From Sanguibacter hominis ATCC BAA-789 (GTDB taxonomy: Bacteria > Actinomycetota > Actinomycetes > Actinomycetales > Cellulomonadaceae), in contig NZ_JAAXOW010000003.1 in the NCBI RefSeq assembly GCF_012396185.1, forward strand, positions 124,001 through 188,000: 64,000 bases of DNA. The letters are read 5' to 3'. Shown here piece by piece: positions 43,994 through 51,741 of the stretch; within the stretch, counting starts at the first letter, position 1; each line of letters begins with the position of its first letter. The notes under the pieces were generated by a model that made no database searches, had not been told where the DNA came from, and worked only from the letters and a program-made list of their open reading frames with translations. The position numbers and the translations under genes were made by a program.

Positions 43994-45144
43994 CTCAGGG
44001 CGTCCTCGGTGGCCGTGGAGGCGGGCGCGGGTGACGCGGCGCCCTCGGTCGGTCCGGCGGGTGGCGGGGGCACCGCGGGGGCGCGGGTGCGTCCGCGCAC
44101 GCCCGCAGCGACCATGGTGACGACGAGCAGGAGCACGGCGACGACGTTGCCGACGCCGCCGACCTGCACGATCGTCGCCAGGCCGCGGGCGTCACCGACC
44201 GCGACGCGCACGAGGAGCGTCACGTGCAGCACGACGACGGGGACGTACATCGCCGGGTGGTAGGGGAGCCGGACGCGCAGCACGGCCGGCAGGATGACGG
44301 GTGCGTGCGCCATGATCATCGAGATCGTGAACCCGAGGAAGACGCTGTGCAGCACGGCGTCGTACCCGGGCCCGCTCGACTGCCGGCCGCCGAGGAGCCA
44401 CACGAGACCGGCCGTCGCGAGCCACGCGTACGCGGCGAGCAGGCTCCAGGCCATGTACCGCGGGAGCCCGGTGCTGCGGACGGTCCGGCGGGCGACGTCG
44501 TGCACCGCTAGCCAGCCGCACAGCGCGAGGAGCGCCGCGCCGAGGAGTGGGTAGCCGGCTGTCGGCCAGAGCGTCGTCGCGACGCACGCGCCCGCGATCG
44601 CCAGGCACAGCGTGAGCACGCTGCCCTCGGCGCGCGCGCCGAGCATCGCGACGCGCGCGAGCTCGAGCCGCTCGCCTGCGATCGTCGTGACGACGAACGC
44701 CGCGAGCCAGGGCACGACGTCGGGCATCGCGGCACCGCCCCACCACTGCAGCGCCGCGCCGAGAGCGAGGACGGCGCCGAGCAGCTGGACGACGACGGAG
44801 TCGTCGCGCGTGCGGCGCCACAGCGGTACGTAGAGCGCGACGAGCGCGCCTGTGCCGGCGACGAGCAGACCTTGCCCGGCAGCGAGCGGGAGCGGGCTCA
44901 GCAGCGCGACGCCGCCGAGGCCGAGGAGGACCGGAGCGAGGAAGCCCCAGGCGCGACGCAGCGCGACCGCGCGCTCGAGCGCGATCACCGTGCCGACGAA
45001 GCCGAGCGTCATGAGCATGCCGTGCACGAGAGGCAGCCGGACGGTCGTGACCGGGGCGGGGAGGCCGAGGAGGAGCAGCCCTGCGTCGAGCCCGGCGAGG
45101 AGGGCGAGCGCTGCGGGGAGCAGGAAGACGGCGCGGCGGGTCAT
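43990..45144 (-). CDS. NnrS-like polytopic membrane protein
   Basis: 384 residues, about twelve helices and a Pro/Ala/Thr-rich cytoplasmic tail. LPLVHGMLMTLGFVGTVIALERAVAL near the N-terminus and the later segment HSVFLGFTISMIMAHAPVILPAVL carry the His typical of NnrS, a haem/copper membrane protein linked to NO metabolism. ATG 45144 overlaps the regulator's stop and the gene's stop overlaps nirK, so the three form one translationally coupled operon. The family call is from motif and context; it resembles the membrane part of the NirK fusion. Confidence 0.75.
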   Translation of the reverse strand: MTRRAVFLLPAALALLAGLDAGLLLLGLPAPVTTVRLPLVHGMLMTLGFVGTVIALERAVALRRAWGFLAPVLLGLGGVALLSPLPLAAGQGLLVAGTGALVALYVPLWRRTRDDSVVVQLLGAVLALGAALQWWGGAAMPDVVPWLAAFVVTTIAGERLELARVAMLGARAEGSVLTLCLAIAGACVATTLWPTAGYPLLGAALLALCGWLAVHDVARRTVRSTGLPRYMAWSLLAAYAWLATAGLVWLLGGRQSSGPGYDAVLHSVFLGFTISMIMAHAPVILPAVLRVRLPYHPAMYVPVVVLHVTLLVRVAVGDARGLATIVQVGGVGNVVAVLLLVVTMVAAGVRGRTRAPAVPPPPAGPTEGAASPAPASTATEDALR

Positions 45145-46004
45145 GTGGGCGTGCCGTCCTCGGTCGGCGTGCTGGCGGCGAGGGCCCTCTCGGCGTCGAG
45201 GAACGGGTCGCCTGCGAGCAGGAGCCGGCACGCGCCCTTCTCCGCGAAAGGGACGAGCGTGGTGCCCGCGGTCGGGGCTCCGAGCGCCTCGAGCGCGCCG
45301 CGGGCGAGCCCGAGATGGACGGCGCACACGACGTCCGGGTGGCGGTACGCGGCCTCGAGGAGCGGGCAGCGCCGCAGTGCGACGTCGCTCGCGTCCTCGT
45401 CGGTCGACGGCGCGAAGCCCAGGTCGTCGAGGAGGCGCACGACGGCGCGGCGGGCGTGGGTGGCGTCGTCGATCGCGTCGGGGCCTTGGGGCTCGGGCGG
45501 CCGTGCAGCGTCGCGTGGGCCGGGAGCGTCGGGGGTGAGGCCTGCGTCGCTGGCCTCCTGGGGGCGGCGGGTGCGGACGAGCTCGGCGCCCCAGCGGCGC
45601 CCTGCCGTGATCGCGTCGCCCGACGGGTCCGTGCTCGTGCGTGCGATCGTGTCGGCGAGCACGGCTGCGAGCGATGCGTACTCGACCGCGCCGTCGCTGA
45701 GACCGGGCTGCGGGACGGCGGTCGCGTAGAGCCAGGCGGGTCGGCCGCGGCCCTGGACGGGCGCGCGGCGGCGCTCGGCGAGCCGTGCGTCGACGAGGGT
45801 GTCGAGGTGCTCACGGACGGTGTTCGTGTGCTGGCCGAGGACTGCCGCGATCGCGGCGACGGTGCACGGCTCGGGCTGGGCGGACAGGACGTCGAGCACC
45901 TGCATCCGGGCCTTGGAGAGCCGGGCGGTGGGCGGGAGCTGGGGGGTCGGCGACGGTCCGTAGCCGGGGCGCGGCGACGCGGGGAAGCCCTGTCTATTTT
46001 CCAC
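45141..46004 (-). CDS. SufR-like Fe-S winged-helix regulator of the nitrite/NO operon
   Basis: 287 residues. N-terminal winged HTH (about 28-95; VLDVLSAQPEPCTVAAIAAVLGQHTNTVREHLDTLVDARLAERRR in pieces). The C-terminal part has Cys213 in CPLLEAAYRHPDVVC, Cys227, and Cys259 in EKGACRLLL, the spacing of SufR-type regulators that hold a 4Fe-4S cluster. An Fe-S regulator fits control by NO or nitrite (inference). GTG 46004 is supported by a leaderless -10 (TACAGT, seven bases upstream). First gene of the operon, so autoregulation is probable. The linker (about 145-185) is long and Pro-rich. Confidence 0.8.
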   Translation of the reverse strand: MENRQGFPASPRPGYGPSPTPQLPPTARLSKARMQVLDVLSAQPEPCTVAAIAAVLGQHTNTVREHLDTLVDARLAERRRAPVQGRGRPAWLYATAVPQPGLSDGAVEYASLAAVLADTIARTSTDPSGDAITAGRRWGAELVRTRRPQEASDAGLTPDAPGPRDAARPPEPQGPDAIDDATHARRAVVRLLDDLGFAPSTDEDASDVALRRCPLLEAAYRHPDVVCAVHLGLARGALEALGAPTAGTTLVPFAEKGACRLLLAGDPFLDAERALAASTPTEDGTPT

Positions 46005-46084
46005 GGATAAAACTGTACTAATATTGCGAGCCCGAGGGAAGCGCGGCGAGCGCGCCCACCCCGCCCCACGACGGAAGGCCCGCC
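46005..46084. promoter_or_regulatory. AT-rich divergent control region of the nitrite/NO module
   Basis: Much richer in A+T than its surroundings between 45990 and 46030. Minus strand: TACAGT (46017-46012) and seven bases before GTG 46004. Plus strand: ACTAATAT-type -10 near 46017-46024 and GGAAGG before ATG 46085. TTTTCC-AC-GGATAAAA (about 45998-46012) is an imperfect dyad, a candidate site for the regulator. Confidence 0.5.
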
Positions 46085-46423
46085 ATGACCACCGAACCGA
46101 TCGCCCTGACCACCGCCGCCGAGGTGGCCGCCGCAGTGCAGCCGGACCCCGCGACCGCACCCGTCCCGGGCACGTGCGGCTGCGGAGGGCACGACGACGC
46201 GAGCCTCCCCGTCCTCGACGCCCGCGTCATCCCGCACGCCATCCGGCACGCGACGATCTTCGGAGCGCTCGACAGCGTCCGCCCGGGCTCCGGCCTCGTC
46301 CTCCTCGCACCGCACGACCCCGTCCCGCTCCTCGCTCAGGTCGAGCAGCGGTGGCCCGGACGGTTCACCCTCGAGTACCTCGAGCGCGGACCGGTCGACT
46401 GGCGGCTCGCCTTCCTCGGCTGA
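46085..46423 (+). CDS. DUF2249 domain protein with N-terminal CxC-H motif
   Basis: 112 residues. A short N-terminal part contains GTCGCGGHDD (Cys31, Cys33, His36), a possible metal site, then a DUF2249 domain (PVLDARVIPHAIRHATIFGALDSVRPGSGLVLLAPHDPVPLLAQVEQRWPGRF in pieces, ending WRLAFLG). DUF2249 proteins are repeatedly found with NO and nitrite genes in bacteria and archaea; a role in metal or NO handling is inferred. Divergent from the regulator gene and convergent with the winged-helix gene (3 bases). Confidence 0.87.
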   Translation: MTTEPIALTTAAEVAAAVQPDPATAPVPGTCGCGGHDDASLPVLDARVIPHAIRHATIFGALDSVRPGSGLVLLAPHDPVPLLAQVEQRWPGRFTLEYLERGPVDWRLAFLG

Positions 46424-46426
46424 CGC

Positions 46427-47593
46427 TCACACCGCGACGGCGGCGCGCTCGCCCTCGACGGTGAGCCGCACGTCAGCGACGCCCCGGTATCTCGCGAGCA
46501 GGGCGGCCTGCTCCTCGACGAGGTGCCCCAGCGACGCGCGCCAGCGCCGCCACGGGCGCACCGTCACGTCGAGGTGACGCCCCGAGACCTCGCTCCGCCA
46601 CGACCCCACGAGCTCGCCGTCCGCGAGCACCGCGCCCGGGCGCCCGACAGGCCGCCACAGGTCCTTGCGGTCGTGCGCGTCCGGCACGAGCAGCTCGCGG
46701 TCGCGCGCGACGAGGAACGGGTCGCCCGGCCCGAGGAGACGCACGCCCGACGGCGCGCCCGCCCGCCGTGCCCGGCCCACCGCAGCCTCGTCCTCGGCAA
46801 GGATCTCGACGCCGTCCTCGTCGTGGTCCTGGACCGTGACGGGGATCGTGTCCCGCGGCCACGCCGCACGCACGTCGCGCACGGGCGCCTCGAGGAACGC
46901 CGCCACCTGCGCGGGCGAGGAAGGACCGAAGAAGCGCAGGTAGCCGCGGACGACGTCGAACCGCGGCGCGGCGTCCCCGGCACGGTGCCCGAACATCGCC
47001 GGCTCGAGCCCCGGCACGCGCCGCAGCACCGGCGGCGCCGTGTCCGGGCACAGCTCGAGGCCAGCCTGGAAGGCGGCCAGCCGGAACGGCAGCTCGAACA
47101 GGTGGCGCGTGCCGCAGCCGGGGCAGTCGCGCAGGTACGGGTCGCCGACCGTCGCCGACAGCGCCGTCGACGCCTCACCCTTGGGCACCGGGTCTCGTGC
47201 GATCTCACGCAGGTGCCGCGCGACGATCGTCAGCGCGTCGAGCACCGGGATGCCCGCCTCCCGTAGCGGTCGCGCGGCCGTCAGCACCCGCTTGGCGGCG
47301 TCCGCCTCCGAGAACGGTGCCGTCGCGACCGCCACCCGCGCGAGGTCCGAGCGCCGGTACAGGTGCGGCGCGCCGCGCAGCGTCCACACCCGCGCGAGCT
47401 CGTCCGGGCCGGCAGGCGGCGCCCCACGGTTCGCGAGCGCCCACGCGCCCGCGGGCGATCCGGTGTCGGGCACGCCGAGGTCAAGGATGTCCACGTCACG
47501 CGGGTTCTGCGCGACGCCGGGAGCCCGGTCCAGCTGGTGACGCGCGACGCGGAGCCTCATCACGTCCGCGCGCGTCAGGGTCAGTGTCCCCAT
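46427..47593 (-). CDS. Winged-helix DNA-binding protein (HTH_42, AlkZ/AlkX-like)
   Basis: 388 residues. The family groups DNA glycosylases that unhook crosslinks or remove bulky alkyl adducts. VMRLRVARHQLDR near the N-terminus contains Q-L-D (residues 20-22), like the Q-x-D motif of AlkX/YcaQ rather than Q-x-Q of AlkZ. A Cys pair is seen in RDCPGCGTRH; YLRFFGPSSPAQVAAFL and the end RPWRRWRASLGHLVEEQAALLARYRG are typical. ATG 47593 is chosen behind GAGGAG; in-frame residues upstream look non-coding. Enzyme activity is inference. Confidence 0.8.
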   Translation of the reverse strand: MGTLTLTRADVMRLRVARHQLDRAPGVAQNPRDVDILDLGVPDTGSPAGAWALANRGAPPAGPDELARVWTLRGAPHLYRRSDLARVAVATAPFSEADAAKRVLTAARPLREAGIPVLDALTIVARHLREIARDPVPKGEASTALSATVGDPYLRDCPGCGTRHLFELPFRLAAFQAGLELCPDTAPPVLRRVPGLEPAMFGHRAGDAAPRFDVVRGYLRFFGPSSPAQVAAFLEAPVRDVRAAWPRDTIPVTVQDHDEDGVEILAEDEAAVGRARRAGAPSGVRLLGPGDPFLVARDRELLVPDAHDRKDLWRPVGRPGAVLADGELVGSWRSEVSGRHLDVTVRPWRRWRASLGHLVEEQAALLARYRGVADVRLTVEGERAAVAV

Positions 47594-47649
47594 GCACAAC
47601 TCCTCGTCGAGTCGTCGGACCTGCACCATATCGCGCGCCCTGCGCGAGG

Positions 47650-48054
47650 TCACACGATGGTGCCGAGCCGATACCCGATCGTGGCGCAGGCGAGACCGAG
47701 GACGACGTGCGCGGCCAGCAGGAGGGCGAGCCGAGCCCGTGCGCGGTCCCGGACGAGGTCGACAACCTCGACGCCGAGCGTCGAGAACGTGGTCAGCCCG
47801 CCCGCGAGGCCCGTGCCCAGTGCGAGCAGGCCCGTGGTGCCGAGCGCGCCGACGTCGTACCGCCCCGCAGCCCAGCCCAGGAGGACGGTGCCGACCAGGT
47901 TGACCGCGAGCGTCGACCAGCCGGGGGAGAGGTACCAGCGCTCACCGCGCCGCGCGAGAGCGTGCGCGAGCACGACCGCCTGCACCCGCTCGGCGAGCGC
48001 CCGGAGCACTGCGCCGACGGCCGCTCCCGCGGCAACCACGAGCAGGGCCGTCAC
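47650..48054 (-). CDS. crcB: Fluoride channel subunit FluC/CrcB (second copy)
   Basis: 134 residues, four helices. Motifs: AVGAVLRALAERV, VNLVGTVLLGW with the pore Asn, and GGLTTFSTLGVEV with the Phe-box and central TTFST sodium-site turn. GTG 48054 overlaps the stop of the other FluC gene, implying equal amounts. Two adjacent unlike copies are typical of Gram-positive bacteria and are thought to form a heterodimer that exports fluoride. Confidence 0.92.
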   Translation of the reverse strand: MTALLVVAAGAAVGAVLRALAERVQAVVLAHALARRGERWYLSPGWSTLAVNLVGTVLLGWAAGRYDVGALGTTGLLALGTGLAGGLTTFSTLGVEVVDLVRDRARARLALLLAAHVVLGLACATIGYRLGTIV

Positions 48055-48464
48055 CGCGCCCGCCTCGCGATCCTCGACCCGGCGACGCTCCCAGCGGCGG
48101 CCGACGCAACACCGACGACGAACGACAGGCCCAGGTATGCGAGAGCCGTCCCGGCCGAGCCCGAGCGCTCGAGGCCGGCGACCGCATGCATGACGGCGGA
48201 GAACGTCGTGAACGCCCCGAGGAACCCGGTGCCGATCAGCGGCCGCCACCAGCGCGGGGCGAGGCCGGGACGCACCCACCCGGTCAGGAGGAGACCGAGG
48301 GCGAAGCAGCCGACGACGTTGATCGCCCATGTCGTCCACGGGAAGCCGCTCCCGTCGGCGAACGCCTGCGTCAGTCCGTAGCGTGCGCTGCCGCCGGCAG
48401 CGCCACCGAGAGCGACGAGGGCGAGCGACCAGCCGAGAGGCAGGTCAGGACGGGGGCGCAGCAC
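48051..48464 (-). CDS. crcB: Fluoride channel subunit FluC/CrcB (first copy)
   Basis: 137 residues, four helices. GGAAGGSARYGLTQAF (the conserved pore Arg), WAINVVGCFALGLLLTGW (pore Asn) and GTGFLGAFTTFSAVMH are FluC signatures. GTG 48464 carries a leaderless promoter (TACCCT, six bases upstream) and no ribosome binding site. No fluoride riboswitch is seen upstream; the leaderless start leaves no room for one. Co-transcribed with the second copy. Confidence 0.93.
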   Translation of the reverse strand: MLRPRPDLPLGWSLALVALGGAAGGSARYGLTQAFADGSGFPWTTWAINVVGCFALGLLLTGWVRPGLAPRWWRPLIGTGFLGAFTTFSAVMHAVAGLERSGSAGTALAYLGLSFVVGVASAAAGSVAGSRIARRAR

Positions 48465-48476
48465 GTCGCAAGGGTA
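48465..48476 (-). promoter_or_regulatory. Leaderless promoter of the fluC pair
   Basis: Minus-strand TACCCT (48476-48471), six bases, then GTG at 48464. Confidence 0.55.
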
Positions 48477-48511
48477 CGCCTGCCGCAGCGGAGGCGGAGA
48501 CGCGGAGGCGC

Positions 48512-49564
48512 TCAGGCGCTCAGGCGCTTGACGAGGCGGGCCGGGAACACGACCGGCGGGACGTCGTCACGCACCGACGAGTGCGTGCCGCTCTCGAGGA
48601 GCGCGAGGAGCTGCTCGACCGCGCTCGAGGCCATCTCCACGACAGGGTTCCGCATGGTCGTCAGCGGGGGGATCGCGGTGGCCGCGAGGCCGAGGTCGTC
48701 GTAACCGATCACCGCGACGTCGTCGGGGATTGACTTGCCCGCCGCGCGCAGCACGCGCATCGCACCGATCGCGAGAGCGTCCGACGCCGCGAAGACAGCG
48801 TCGATGTCCGGGTGAGACTGCAGCAGGCGCGCCATCGCACGCTCACCCTCGGGGACCGAGAAGTCCACCTCGACGGACGCGTCCGTGCGCAGGCCCGCCT
48901 CGGTCAGCACCTCGAGCCAGCCCGTGCGCCGGTCGATGCCCGCAGCCATGTCCTGAGGGCCCGCGATGTGCGCCACGCGGCGCCGACCGAGCCCGAGGAG
49001 GTGCTGCGTGGCCATCCGGCCGGCCGAGACGTTGTCGACGTCCGTGTAGAACAGGCGGTCGGCGCTCTCGAACGGGCGGCCGACGAAGACTGCCGGGACC
49101 GGCGACGTCTCGAGGGTCTTCTCGAGCCCGTCCTCACGGTGGTGCGAGACGATGACCGCGCCGTCGACGTGTCCCGAGCGCAGGTACCGCGCCACGCTCG
49201 CGGCACCCTCACCCTGCCGGGCGATGAGCAGCACGAGCTGGAGGTCTGTGTGGGCGAGTGCCGCGCTCACGCCGCGCAGCGTCGCACCGATGAACGGGTC
49301 CGTGAGCAGACGCTCGTCGGGCTCAGGGACCACGAGCCCGATCGAGTCGGTGCGCCTCGTCACGAGGGACCGCGCCGCGCGGTTGGGGACGTACCCGAGC
49401 TGCCGCGCCGCGTCGTCGACCGCTGCCTGCGCCTCGGGGGAGACCCGGGCGCCGCCGTTGAGGGCGCGCGACGCCGTCGAGCGCGACACGCCCGCCGCCG
49501 CAGCGACCTCGTCGAGCGTGGGCATGGAGGAGTCGTTCGCCGTGACCAGAGTTCGAGTCGTCAC
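48512..49564 (-). CDS. LacI-family repressor, probable CebR/CelR of the sugar importer
   Basis: 350 residues. HTH at the N-terminus (TLDEVAAAAGVSRSTASRALNGG, then the hinge helix YVPNRAARSLVTRRTDSIGLVV in pieces) and a periplasmic-binding-like effector domain (VVIVPEPDERLL-type start, GLGRRRVAHIAGPQDM, DAVFAASDALAIGAMRVL). Three copies of a TGGGAGCGCTCCCA-like box in front of the adjacent ABC operon match the known CebR/CelR operator, so this is very likely the repressor of cello-oligosaccharide uptake. GTG 49564 sits close behind AGGAG; ATG 49525 is an alternative. A -10 TACCCT (49617-49612) suggests its own promoter. Confidence 0.88.
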   Translation of the reverse strand: MTTRTLVTANDSSMPTLDEVAAAAGVSRSTASRALNGGARVSPEAQAAVDDAARQLGYVPNRAARSLVTRRTDSIGLVVPEPDERLLTDPFIGATLRGVSAALAHTDLQLVLLIARQGEGAASVARYLRSGHVDGAVIVSHHREDGLEKTLETSPVPAVFVGRPFESADRLFYTDVDNVSAGRMATQHLLGLGRRRVAHIAGPQDMAAGIDRRTGWLEVLTEAGLRTDASVEVDFSVPEGERAMARLLQSHPDIDAVFAASDALAIGAMRVLRAAGKSIPDDVAVIGYDDLGLAATAIPPLTTMRNPVVEMASSAVEQLLALLESGTHSSVRDDVPPVVFPARLVKRLSA

Positions 49565-49655
49565 TGGCTCCTGCTTCCGGTGCGGTCTCCGTCGAGCGGA
49601 TGTCGACGGCAGGGTAGCGCGTCAGGCGCCCACCCTCAGAATCGGCCAGGTGCTG

Positions 49656-49685
49656 CGGGCGGTGCGGCAGGTGCCGCACCGCCCG
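49656..49685 (-). terminator. Terminator between the ABC operon and the LacI gene
   Basis: Perfect 13-bp arms CGGGCGGTGCGGC (49656-49668) and GCCGCACCGCCCG (49673-49685), loop AGGT, just after the second permease stop. Confidence 0.8.
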
Positions 49686-49691
49686 GAGACC

Positions 49692-50603
49692 TCAGCCCTT
49701 GACGGCGCCGGCCATGATGCCGGCGACGAGCTGCTTGCCCGCGATCACGAAGACGATGAACAGCGGGAGGGTCGCCAGGAGCACGCCCGCCATGATGAGC
49801 GAGTAGTCCTGGAAGTACGACGCCTGCAGCTGACGCACCACCATGGGCAGCGTCGGGTTCTGGTTCGTCAGGATGATCGACGGCCAGAAATAGTTCGTCC
49901 ACGAGCCGATCGCCGTGAACAGCGCGAGCATCGCCGCAGCCGGGCGAGCCGCGGGAAGCGCGACGTGCCAGAACGTGCGGATCATCGACGCGCCGTCGAC
50001 GCGTGCCGCCTCGATCAGCTCGTACGGCAGGGCGTTCTCGAGGAACTGGGTCATCCAGAACACGCCGAACGCCGTGACGATGCCCGGCAGGATCACCGCG
50101 CGCAGGTCGCCGGACCAGCCGAGCTCCCGCATGACGATGAACAGCGGGACGACGCCGAGCTGGGTCGGGATCGCCATCGTCGCGATGACGAACACGAGCA
50201 GCGGGCCACGACCGCGGAAGCGGAGCTTCGCGAACGAGTAGCCGGCGAGTGTCGAGAACATCACGACGCTCGCGACCTGGACCACCGCGACGATGAACGA
50301 GTTCACCAGACCCTTCATCAGCGGGATGTCGCTGTCGAAGACGCGCTTGATGTTCTCAGCCAGGTGACCGTCCGGCACGAGGTCCGGCAGCGGCGACTGC
50401 GAGATGATCTCCTGCGTCGACGACGCGAGCAGGATGACGTAGTACAGCGGGTACGCCGAGATCAGGATGACCGCACCGAGCAGGAGGTACGTGACCCAGC
50501 CCGGGCGCTTGTTCGCGCCACCGACGTTGCGGTTGCGCTTGCGCGCGGCGGCCTTGGCTGCGCCGGGGCCGGCGCTCTGGGCGATGGTGGCGACGGAGCT
50601 CAT
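49692..50603 (-). CDS. Carbohydrate ABC transporter permease, MalG/CebG type
   Basis: 303 residues, six helices after a basic tail. The EAA loop that docks the ATPase is EAARVDGASMIRTFWHVALP (about residue 200). VVMFSTLAGYSFAKLRFRG and FFVFGVFWMTQFL-like segments are standard for the MalG subfamily. Start ATG overlaps the stop of the partner permease (ATGA). No ATPase gene lies in the operon, so it must use a shared MsiK-type ATPase encoded elsewhere. Confidence 0.93.
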   Translation of the reverse strand: MSSVATIAQSAGPGAAKAAARKRNRNVGGANKRPGWVTYLLLGAVILISAYPLYYVILLASSTQEIISQSPLPDLVPDGHLAENIKRVFDSDIPLMKGLVNSFIVAVVQVASVVMFSTLAGYSFAKLRFRGRGPLLVFVIATMAIPTQLGVVPLFIVMRELGWSGDLRAVILPGIVTAFGVFWMTQFLENALPYELIEAARVDGASMIRTFWHVALPAARPAAAMLALFTAIGSWTNYFWPSIILTNQNPTLPMVVRQLQASYFQDYSLIMAGVLLATLPLFIVFVIAGKQLVAGIMAGAVKG

Positions 50604-51604
50604 CGCTTACCCCCGATCTTCTTGCGGGACTTCTTGACCATCTGGTCGGAGGCCGCGATGCGGTTGGACAGTGCGAAGTTGAGGATGCCGATGATCACGA
50701 TCACGAGGAACAGCAGCAGCGCGACCGCGGAGGCGCGGCCCAGGTTCTTCTGGTTGCCCCAGCCCAGGTCGTAGAGGAAGAGCGTCACGGTCAGCCACTG
50801 GCCGTCGGCGCCGCCGCGGCCGGTCGAGTCGAACACGCGCGGCTCGTCGAAGATCTGCAGGCCACCGATCGTCGAGGTGATGACGACGAAGATGATCGTG
50901 GCCTTGAGCTGCGGCACGGTGATCGAGAAGAACTGGCGGACGCGGCCCGCGCCGTCGATCACTGCGGCCTCGTAGAGGTCGCGCGGGATGGCCTGCATCG
51001 CAGCGAGGAAGATGAGGGCGTTGTAGCCGGTCCAGCGGAAGTTGACCATGCTCGCGATCGCGAGGTGCGACGGGAGCACCTCGGCGTGCCACGCGATCGG
51101 GTCCATGCCGATGAGGCCGAGCAGCTCGTTGATCGCGCCGTACTGGTCGCCGAAGAGGCGGGAGAAGATGAGGCCGACGGCGACGGGGGCGACGATGTAG
51201 GGCAGCAGCACGCCCATGCGCCAGAACGTCTTCATCCGCAGGTTCGCGTCGAGGACGGCGGCGATGAGGATCGCCGCGATGACCTGCGGGACCGACGACA
51301 GCAGGAAGATCGAGATGGTGTTGCGCAGCGCCAGCCAGAAGTTGGGCTGCTCCATGACGGACGTGAAGTTCTCGAACCCGACGAAGTCGCCCTGCCCGCT
51401 CAGCAGGTTCCACTCGTGGAGGGAGACGTACCCCGTGTAGATGAGGGGGAACAGGCCCGTGATGGCGAACAGGATGAAGAACGGCGAGATGTAGAGGTAG
51501 GGCGAGACCTTGACGTCCCACCGGCCGATCTTCTGGCTGAACGCGACTCGCCGCGGGGGGCGCGCGGGCGCGTGCGCGGGCTTGTCTGGTGCGAGGACTG
51601 ACAT
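50600..51604 (-). CDS. Carbohydrate ABC transporter permease, MalF/CebF type
   Basis: 334 residues with six helices; SPYLYISPFFILFAITGLFPLIYTGYVSLHEW (in pieces) opens the membrane part and the EAA loop is EAAVIDGAGRVRQFFSITVP. ATG 51604 is chosen because GAAGGA lies five bases upstream; longer in-frame residues are not family-like. Pairs with the MalG-type subunit. Confidence 0.93.
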   Translation of the reverse strand: MSVLAPDKPAHAPARPPRRVAFSQKIGRWDVKVSPYLYISPFFILFAITGLFPLIYTGYVSLHEWNLLSGQGDFVGFENFTSVMEQPNFWLALRNTISIFLLSSVPQVIAAILIAAVLDANLRMKTFWRMGVLLPYIVAPVAVGLIFSRLFGDQYGAINELLGLIGMDPIAWHAEVLPSHLAIASMVNFRWTGYNALIFLAAMQAIPRDLYEAAVIDGAGRVRQFFSITVPQLKATIIFVVITSTIGGLQIFDEPRVFDSTGRGGADGQWLTVTLFLYDLGWGNQKNLGRASAVALLLFLVIVIIGILNFALSNRIAASDQMVKKSRKKIGGKR

Positions 51605-51671
51605 GGATTTCCTTCGGAGCGCGGGGGGCACGTCGGCGGGCGTGACGCTGATCAGCCCCGGATCGTGGGGT

Positions 51672-51703
51672 GCGTCGCCCCCGCCCGAGGGCGGGGGCGA
51701 CGC
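51672..51703 (-). terminator. Intercistronic hairpin between binding-protein and permease genes
   Basis: Perfect 15-bp arms GCGTCGCCCCCGCCC (51672-51686) and GGGCGGGGGCGACGC (51689-51703). Placed inside the operon, it most likely acts as partial terminator or 3' stabiliser giving more binding protein than permease. Confidence 0.75.
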
Positions 51704-51741
51704 GTGCGGCTAGGCCGCGGTGTGGCAGGTGAGACGACGGA

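Noticed and set aside
48465-48511. Fluoride riboswitch before the fluC pair
   Set aside because: The promoter places the transcript start at the start codon, and the gap to the LacI gene is too short for the aptamer.
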